DNA of 64,000 nt, taken from assembly GCA_009746045.1 (NCBI GenBank), contig RPFO01000256.1:136501-200500 (forward strand), given 5' to 3'. The position numbers and the translations under genes were made by a program. Below the pieces are notes generated by a model. It saw only the letters and a program-made list of their open reading frames with translations, was not told the DNA's origin and ran no database searches. Positions within the stretch are counted from its first letter, which is position 1. Every line of letters starts with the position of its first letter. Of this stretch, positions 58,001 through 64,000 are shown piece by piece. The stretch comes from Mesostigma viride. Taxonomy: Eukaryota; Streptophyta; Mesostigmatophyceae; Mesostigmatales; Mesostigmataceae.

Positions 58001-58883
58001 CATGGCTAAATCCCTTAGACACAAGACCCCTTCCCAAGGCAACCACGTCTAGCCTGTGAATCCTGCCTGGCATACACACAGAAAAGATGGCACCCTGCCA
58101 AATGAGCGGCAGACAGGTTTACGACTGGGCAAAAGTGGTCAACCACTGCTAAGTGAGCCATGGCAACGCACCTCAAACTCCTCAAACTTGGTCAGCCGTT
58201 TCAGGATCTGCTCCATTGGCTTGGAGGACGTCTGCAGTGCAGGGAGGGAGGACATACCAGAAAACCCTTGGTTACTACAGCATTGATTGAATGCCTGGCA
58301 TGATGCAAAGCAACAAACGACTTCATTTTATTTGTAAAATTTTATTTGCAAAATTCCTACACAATCAGCAGGCTGCCATTGAATTATAGCCAGCGTGCTG
58401 AAATGCACTGTTTTAGCATGTGATGCCCTTAGTACGCTTTCATTGGTTTCCAGTGAAAATTACTCCTTCAATCACATATAATTCGCAAAATACAGGTAAT
58501 AATCTTTATGCAAGCTGACGGTGACAACTTGCGATAATCTTGTCGTTATGATGGTCAAGTCCGGTAGCGCATGGGATGAAGTCGTGAACTTGATACAACG
58601 AGGTGCATGCTTGGCTGGAGATAAGCATGAGACGCTATGGGCGTGCTGATACTTTGAAAAGAAAAGGTGATAAGAGACGATGCCATGAGCGGTACACGGT
58701 GCACTCTTGTAAAAGCCAACTGCAGCATCACCGGTACGTCATGTATGCATCCCGCACACAGGCAGTGGGAATTCAGTGTACCTTCTTTTCCATGGCGCAC
58801 ACGCCCAGTATAAATTTCCTTTTAACCGCGTCATTTTGGGGATAGCGTCGGCTGTTATAAAGGTTTCGAAAACGTTTAAACAT
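28709..58883 (-). CDS. VIP1: Diphosphoinositol pentakisphosphate kinase (PPIP5K / VIP1 / VIH), 28 exons, complete
   Basis: Bifunctional enzyme that adds a pyrophosphate to InsP6/InsP7 (kinase) and removes it (phosphatase), controlling inositol pyrophosphate signalling of phosphate and energy status. It is cytosolic in other eukaryotes. I joined 28 exons. Every intron is GT-AG, every phase matches, and the sum is 3711 bp (1236 aa), close to other family members. N-terminus: [12 protein letters not shown] (about 23-34), [35 protein letters not shown] and [10 protein letters not shown] (ATP-grasp core, about 172-203), [18 protein letters not shown], and [12 protein letters not shown]. Phosphatase: [12 protein letters not shown] with the catalytic Arg-His at about 416-417 split by an intron, STYRHDLKI (about 579-586), [17 protein letters not shown] (about 1137-1153). 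It has plant-like detail such as [12 protein letters not shown]. Insertions: [11 protein letters not shown] (exon 12), an acidic/Ser segment (exon 20), and a Gly/Ala/Ser-rich stretch (exon 25). The ATG at 58883 fits the family start. In the last exon a GTGCGC after NPLQ could be a donor, giving a longer tail. Confidence 0.93.
30151..30215 (+). repeat. Partial copy of the 18.3-kb dispersed repeat in intron 27
   Basis: The segment 'gatgaagatgaatggtgatggaaatgtgtagcc' and its continuation match 18300-18355 and 18578-18640 with a short internal deletion. Confidence 0.65.
30600..30737 (-). repeat. Two decayed copies of the exon 27 acceptor edge
   Basis: Minus-strand [10 protein letters not shown] (30604-30636) and a shorter copy at 30706-30732 repeat the start of exon 27 (cag|ESHIHSLIN), each with its AG-adjacent 'gactcctgca'-type context. 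They lie in intron 26, upstream of the real acceptor. Confidence 0.75.
31100..31190. repeat. (GT)n microsatellite
   Basis: About 40 GT units within intron 26. Confidence 0.97.
31535..31813 (-). repeat. 92-bp tandem copies of the exon 25 donor edge
   Basis: Three further copies of the exon 25 end (EEKPVEE-PYKLDHR plus GTGAGT) lie immediately downstream of the functional donor at 31814, with a 92-bp period and near-identical sequence. The distal copy is altered, ending LDQ-YKL before GTGAGT. Reading through from exon 25 meets a TGA at once (CACCGG TGA), so the copies cannot extend the protein unless an acceptor is also used. I place the real donor at the first copy because HR joins YAKGVKS as expected. 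Confidence 0.9.
33257..33308. repeat. (TCC)n microsatellite in intron 24
   Basis: About 17 TCC units just downstream of exon 24. Confidence 0.95.
33552..33795 (-). repeat. Three decayed copies of the exon 24 acceptor edge
   Basis: Minus-strand QALADAVMQ (33560-33586), QVLADLK (33664-33687) and LAHADDII (33766-33792) repeat the exon 24 start (cag|ALADGVIQN). They are spaced about 105 bp apart in intron 23, each with 'caccaggcgctggcgga'-like context. Confidence 0.75.
34346..34412 (-). repeat. Decayed copy of exon 23
   Basis: Reads KNSSHLNL-stop-GMDELY-stop-DA, matching [18 protein letters not shown]. Two in-frame stops make it a relic. It lies about 150 bp downstream of the real exon in intron 23. 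Confidence 0.85.
35156..35215 (-). repeat. Decayed copy of exon 22
   Basis: Reads [19 protein letters not shown], a relic of [14 protein letters not shown], about 120 bp downstream of the real exon. Confidence 0.7.
36066..36103 (-). repeat. Decayed copy of the exon 21 donor edge
   Basis: 'ggtaggtctcgtcatgaagc' followed by 'ttcacccaccacg' repeats the exon 21 end (ggtagatctcgtccttgagc, ttcacccaacgtg). A matching acceptor-side relic 'ggcgcctggttggcaagcag' lies at 36542-36561. The remaining intron sequence has iterated 'taccacac' motifs (36127-36275). Confidence 0.7.
37500..38185 (-). repeat. 113-bp tandem array of the exon 19 donor edge (four exact units, one partial, two diverged)
   Basis: Downstream of exon 19 the sequence [12 protein letters not shown] with its donor is repeated. 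Near-identical units have their exon-like 78-bp parts at 38022-38099, 37910-37987, 37797-37874 and 37684-37761, separated by 35-bp spacers (34 bp once). Diverged copies read [12 protein letters not shown] (ending 37648) and [10 protein letters not shown] (about 37530). Each spacer starts GTAATA and ends CCCCCAG with a CTAAC branch-like motif, and each 78-bp part is open and phase 0. Confidence 0.92.
39001..39373 (-). repeat. Copies of the exon 18 donor edge, including an exact 82-bp duplication
   Basis: AKVIESCE and AKAIESCE (near 39350-39373 and 39228-39250) repeat the exon 18 end TAKVIESCK. The stretch 39004-39085 is repeated at 39245-39326 without change by eye, and the first copy is interrupted by a SINE. 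Confidence 0.85.
39086..39194 (+). mobile_element. 5'-truncated SINE (109 bp) with 8-bp target duplication ATACCATG
   Basis: Begins inside the tRNA-like head (GTTCGATTCC at 39094-39103) and ends TGATCAGA. ATACCATG flanks both sides (39078-39085 and 39195-39202). The uninterrupted target is preserved at 39319-39326, because the host segment is duplicated, which proves the insertion directly. Same family as 24505-24719. Confidence 0.85.
40283..40366. repeat. 26-bp minisatellite with GGGCCC core
   Basis: About 3.5 copies of 'gggcagaaagggccctttgatgc' in intron 17. The AAAGGGCCCTTT core is palindromic. Confidence 0.85.
41204..41380 (-). repeat. Decayed copies of the exon 16 donor edge
   Basis: [16 protein letters not shown] (41335-41380) repeats [16 protein letters not shown]. 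Further in, HVQMMAAA resembles the following exon 17 start. Both are in intron 16, so this relic may represent a duplication spanning an exon-exon neighbourhood. Confidence 0.8.
41600..41805 (-). repeat. Decayed copies of the exon 16 acceptor edge
   Basis: Three relics of [27 protein letters not shown] (about 41605-41640), GQAENRARS (about 41670-41695) and [13 protein letters not shown] (about 41760-41800), in intron 15 upstream of the real acceptor. Confidence 0.75.
42236..42470 (-). repeat. Decayed copies of the exon 15 donor edge
   Basis: DLGRKQAS (about 42447-42470), [15 protein letters not shown] (about 42352-42397) and a short GRKEA-like copy (about 42238-42255) repeat [13 protein letters not shown], at roughly 100-bp steps in intron 15. 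Confidence 0.78.
43912..43964 (-). repeat. Decayed copy of exon 14
   Basis: [19 protein letters not shown] repeats [18 protein letters not shown], with its own cag-like acceptor, 170 bp upstream of the real exon. Confidence 0.85.
44608..44989. mobile_element. 382-bp foldback element with 37-bp TIRs in intron 12
   Basis: Ends 44608-44644 and 44953-44989 are inverted copies with one mismatch. Each is internally palindromic (AGTAATGCGATACGCATTACT). The interior has a minus-strand GGTTCGGTTCC pol III B-box-like motif near 44880, suggesting a tRNA-related segment. No target duplication is evident and there is no ORF. Confidence 0.75.
45045..45305 (-). repeat. Two decayed copies of the exon 12 donor edge
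   Basis: AAMAVIRL followed by gtgagt-like sequence (about 45045-45078) and SAMIAFIQQ followed by gtgagg (about 45273-45303) repeat the exon 12 end [10 protein letters not shown]|gtgagt. Confidence 0.82.
45713..45898 (-). repeat. 44-bp tandem copies of the exon 12 acceptor edge
   Basis: The unit containing TTGCAG|ATACTACGA recurs at 45766, 45810 and 45854 (plus-strand unit starts, exact 44-bp spacing) upstream of the functional acceptor at 45712. A partial unit (aaggaaacgttgaaaagatttt) lies between. The copies differ by one or two bases, so this expansion is recent. Confidence 0.92.
46020..46110. repeat. Minisatellite (GTCTGATCTGATGGATG)
   Basis: About four degenerate copies, 22-24 bp period, in intron 11. 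The rest of that intron (45.9-47.36 kb) has no other recognised feature beyond purine-rich repeats. Confidence 0.7.
47690..47931 (-). repeat. Decayed copies of the exon 10 donor edge
   Basis: [18 protein letters not shown] (47884-47927), ELIEQDVGG (about 47795-47845) and ELFQQNMG (about 47700-47730) repeat [16 protein letters not shown] plus GTGGGT. Spacing is roughly 90-100 bp. Confidence 0.85.
48566..48990 (+). pseudogene. Unassigned coding-like fragment, virus-like block
   Basis: The frame reads [40 protein letters not shown] and [20 protein letters not shown] and then stops. After a frame change it continues [20 protein letters not shown] and [20 protein letters not shown]. The protein-like texture and third-position GC suggest a former gene broken by a frameshift near 48835. 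I do not recognise the family. Confidence 0.35.
48969..49600 (-). pseudogene. Acidic coiled-coil protein fragment, virus-like block
   Basis: Reads [20 protein letters not shown] in one frame, then after a shift near 49440 [21 protein letters not shown] coiled coil follows ([35 protein letters not shown]), then an acidic tail encoded by the (TCG)n tract 49016-49086 (poly-Asp). No family is recognised. The frameshift implies decay. Poly-Asp tails expand easily from GAC repeats. Confidence 0.35.
49841..50160. repeat. Minisatellite, about 91 bp, four copies
   Basis: Unit: TTATTCGCCGGTTGCGCCGA, then AACTTGCAGCCTG, a 'gagggcttgaggctcctggagc' segment, and 'cagggcctcttgtacgaa'. Copies start near 49838, 49919, 49998 and 50077. 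The first is the most diverged. Confidence 0.88.
50121..50263. repeat. Long hairpin with 64-nt arms
   Basis: Arms 50121-50184 and 50200-50263 are complementary with a single mismatch, around a 15-nt loop that itself repeats the 'gcctcaagc' motif. The left arm is the last unit of the 91-bp minisatellite and the right arm its inverted copy. Confidence 0.92.
50339..50515 (+). pseudogene. NCLDV-type major capsid protein-like fragment
   Basis: The frame contains [17 protein letters not shown] followed by an Ala/Lys segment and stops near 50500. The next frame contains [15 protein letters not shown]. 'ALQYH-(D/E)-V-(K/R)-I' followed by an 'LDT-ER--F'-like block is the arrangement in the second jelly-roll of phycodnavirus-type capsid proteins. 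It is only about 60 residues long, frameshifted and isolated, so it is not functional. The assignment rests on remembered motifs. Confidence 0.35.
50521..51896. other. Rest of intron 9
   Basis: Contains 'ggttgattggtg'-type degenerate repeats (51030-51110) and low-complexity runs. Nothing coding recognised. Confidence 0.4.
51779..51802 (-). repeat. Copy of the exon 9 donor edge
   Basis: 'tcacctccttgccgctggcc' (and two more bases) repeats the exon 9 end plus donor (51893-51914). The flanking 80 bp on its intron side also matches more weakly, giving a duplication step of about 115 bp. Confidence 0.82.
52819..52856 (-). repeat. Decayed copy of the exon 8 start
   Basis: [12 protein letters not shown] repeats [12 protein letters not shown], about 85 bp upstream of the real acceptor in intron 7. 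Confidence 0.72.
53669..53957 (-). repeat. Two decayed copies of the exon 6 donor edge
   Basis: 53911-53957 reads [13 protein letters not shown]. 53669-53710 reads [13 protein letters not shown] in one frame. Both repeat [13 protein letters not shown] plus its donor, downstream of exon 6 in intron 6. Confidence 0.85.
54687..54876. repeat. (CCCA)n tetranucleotide tract, about 47 units
   Basis: Intron 5. The Trp-Val-Gly-Gly and Pro-Thr-His frames across it are artefacts. Confidence 0.97.
56470..56725. repeat. Degenerate 14-15 bp minisatellite (CTGTTTGCTCTAAC)
   Basis: About 17 diverged copies in intron 3, pyrimidine-rich on the plus strand. Confidence 0.8.
57205..57385. repeat. 37-bp minisatellite
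   Basis: Five copies of 'cactaaggaaacgaagcaac' followed by 'aggcttgcagtggt' in intron 2. Confidence 0.88.
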
Positions 58884-60464
58884 TTTCGCTGCAAATCAAA
58901 CGAATTCCGACTGCGTGCTCCCTTATTGCCAAATCCTCGTCAAATGGACAGAAATTAATGCTGCAAAATTGGAGCCACCAATTCTAGAGACTGACACGCA
59001 CGTTATACCATCCTACGTGGCATGCAGGTTTGACCATTCAGATAACAGCATGCCGAGTTCTATTGCCCACGGAGAAGTGATCACTGCTAATTACGGTCGA
59101 AGGACATGGCTCATGGCTGCCCGTGACGAATGACGACAGTGATTCCGTGGAGCAGCGAGGGACCTCTCGTTTGCCCGAAGTGATTGTGATTCCCTTTGTG
59201 ATGCTGAGGGCAAACGAGTGGGCAAGCGTGTGAGCGAGCAGGTCGAAACTACGTGTGCTGGCGGACGCAACCAGGAATTTTGAGGAAAGTTATTATGGTT
59301 GGTGCCTGTTTCTGAGGTGAAAGGTGCCTAAACTTGGATTCGAAAGTACGGAAAATTTGTACGCATTCATAGCCAACAATTCCGGTCTTGATTCCGGTGC
59401 CTGGTTCCCAGGCTGAGCCAGGCTGCATCAACATATATACTAAAGCTTGTAAAACGCAGCCTTGGCACAATTTTAGCTAACACTCTTTCGAACGGCTTTC
59501 GGCTCCAGCCACTCAGCGGCGCGACTTACAGTCCGCTTGACGAATGAGCTGCGCGAAATTTCGTTGCGACCAATCACGAAAAGGTCAAACCACGGCGTCC
59601 ATATTATCACGGTTTTTGGGCGTTACAGCCAGATGAGCCATTTGGCAGAGGTCCGTATGCCCAGATTGCAGCAGGAGCCAAACTCTGCGATGTCCTGTGT
59701 TCGCGAGCTCCAGATATAACCGTCGCAAACTTTTGGGCTGTTGGACCAAACTTTCTGTTAAGGAAATCCCGTTACAAACGCGCAGGAAGCTCACACGTGG
59801 ATTTTCCTCTGCTCCACCGCCTGTAAGCGATTTTCCCCTGCTGTCTGCGGGGTTGGCGAGGTCACTAATCCCCGCGCGCATCGCGCTCCCGTGCAGGGGT
59901 AGCAGTCAATCTGGAGCTACTGTAGTTGAACTCCGCAAGACGTAGTTCGCGAGCTCCGTCCACTGCGCGGTTGTCCCTTTGTAAAACGATACATATTGTG
60001 CAACTTCACGTGAAATTGGTTGCGTAGACTTCAGGCGCCAAGGCACACTTCATCTCATGAGTAGTCGTGAGGTTCCGGGTTCGGATCATCCTAGGTTTGG
60101 TATTTTCTTCGGGTTTTTTTTCTTTACCCTTTTGCCACCCTCCATGAATCTTGTGGTCGAAACCCTAAGGCTAGCGCGCGCTCCTTGGCGAGGCTAGCGC
60201 CACCTGGCCCTCGGCGGCGGTACGTGGTGTCACGCAATCCCTAGCCGGGGCTCCCTGGCCGGGGACCGGCCACAAAAAGAACGAGCTCCAATGTCGCGGG
60301 CGAAGCCCGCAAAACTTGTATATGTATGTTGTTGTTGCTGTTGTTGCCCATGCACGCCGCACATGGGCACAGAGATTTGGAAACGGCCGAGGGCCAGGAC
60401 ACGGAACAACTGCATATAATTTTGTACATGTTGTCGACTTGTGGTTGATATTTTTCTAAACCGC
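58884..60464. other. Spacer upstream of PPIP5K
   Basis: Should contain the PPIP5K promoter. No clear TATA box or gene is recognised. A short plus-strand CAACAACAG-type run is at 60330-60345 and a GCGGGCGAAGCCCGC palindrome near 60297-60311. An additional upstream 5' UTR exon cannot be excluded. Confidence 0.4.
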
Positions 60465-61144
60465 GCTGGCACCCCGAGTGGCCGGGCTACACCTGGATCA
60501 AGAACATTACCTTGGCAGTTGATCACCCATTGGTTGACAAACGGGCCACCGACGTCCAGCACCTGCTTATGCATCGGGCCATCGGGGTCAACTCCCAATT
60601 GCACCACCGGTACTCCCACGCGGCGGCGTGCTTATGCAACTTTCCAGATGAAACAATTGAGCACAGATTTCTGGACTGCCAACTCGCAGGGGTTTGGCAA
60701 TGGCTGCTGGGTATATGGGCCAAGTGGATGGCTATTACAGCTCCCCCCACCACCGTCACACTATCTACGGTTATTTTCGGCATCACGGGATTACGGGACG
60801 CGAGCCTCACAGCCAACCAGATGGCATGGATATGGCTACGCACGACGATGCTTCACACCATATGGCAAGTTCGCAACGAGACCGTATTCACGTTACGTGC
60901 CGCGTACACGAGAGGTGCCGTGGTCCGCCGGTTTATCTCCTCTTGGAACCTGGCTATGCGTCGTTACTGGCTCCTGGCGACGGAACAACACAAAGTATGG
61001 GACCCGGGCCCTAACAATGACACCCCCAGCCCCCTGGAAGTCTTCCATGCACTCATGGGCATGAACCAGGTCTTTACACGTATGCCGGATGACGATATAT
61101 CTACAGTACAATGGCTACCTTGGTCGCAGGGCGCGCCTTATTAA
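60465..61144 (+). mobile_element. LINE C-terminal fragment with zf-RVT domain
   Basis: The frame ends at 61144. It contains WHPEWPGYTWIKNITLAVDH, LLMHRAIGVNSQLHHRYSHA, the zinc-binding motif CLCNFPDETIEHRFLDC (C-x-C...H-x4-C) followed by VWQWLLGIW, then ANQMAWIWLRTTMLHTIWQV and RRFISSWNLAMRRYW. This is the zf-RVT domain that closes the ORF2 of many plant LINEs. The RT core is missing, so the copy is 5'-truncated. It has no frameshift over about 220 residues, so it is fairly recent. Distinct from LINE families A and B. Confidence 0.75.

Positions 61145-64000
<2,856 letters not shown>

Larger units (their letters stand above)
54029..58883 (-). other. VIP1: PPIP5K exons 1-6 (kinase N-terminal part)
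   Basis: Exon 1 58782-58883, exon 2 58172-58231, exon 3 56968-57014, exon 4 55928-56011, exon 5 54930-54993, exon 6 54029-54212. Junction proof includes the split codons EE|W (exons 3/4), K|PF (4/5) and VD|G (6/7), which restore the family sequence exactly. Intron 5 contains the CCCA tetranucleotide tract and introns 2 and 3 contain minisatellites. A likely relic of the GFP-type segment ([29 protein letters not shown]) lies in intron 4 at 55260-55440. Confidence 0.88.

Overview
The window is nuclear DNA of a eukaryote, most likely a green alga. Two intron-rich host genes have plant/algal-type sequences, one of them with an organelle-type N-terminal extension. They lie in a landscape dominated by mobile elements, simple repeats and what look like remnants of a large DNA virus. 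The genus cannot be fixed from the sequence alone.

Region by region. 1-28.2 kb is a transposon graveyard with no confident host gene. It holds fragments of a non-LTR (LINE) reverse transcriptase (1-461 and 13.95-14.74 kb), and a CACTAG-bounded block with arrays of iterated short motifs (2.25-3.22 kb) that cuts off a copia-like LTR retrotransposon. That retrotransposon (minus strand, about 3.2-9.5 kb) has gag and pol in one frame separated by a single UGA, and a protease-like domain between integrase and RT. A perfect 1.3-kb (CAA)n tract, a 2.1-kb TIR element, a 206-bp hAT-type MITE with an 8-bp target duplication, several 5'-truncated copies of a second LINE family, and a large inverted structure (21.7-28.15 kb) holding LINE/SINE insertions and telomere-like repeats make up the rest.

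28.7-58.9 kb (minus strand) is one host gene. I reconstruct 28 exons of a diphosphoinositol pentakisphosphate kinase (PPIP5K/VIP1/VIH). All junctions are GT-AG, all phases agree, and the total is 3711 bp (1236 aa plus stop), with an N-terminal ATP-grasp kinase and a C-terminal histidine-acid-phosphatase-like domain. Intron 9 carries a block with a capsid-like fragment of the NCLDV type, an acidic coiled-coil ORF and a 64-nt-arm hairpin.

61.6-64 kb (plus strand) is the 5' part of an organelle-type glutamyl-tRNA synthetase, divergently oriented from PPIP5K. A LINE zf-RVT fragment sits in the 2.7-kb space between the two genes.

The most unusual signal is in the host genes. At least half of the PPIP5K exons, and one GluRS exon, have extra, mostly decayed copies of their own edge (exon end plus splice site) lying in the adjacent intron. 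Some are near-identical tandem arrays (44, 92 and 113 bp units) and others are barely recognisable protein-level relics. This suggests repeated tandem duplication of exon/intron boundaries as a way these introns grow.
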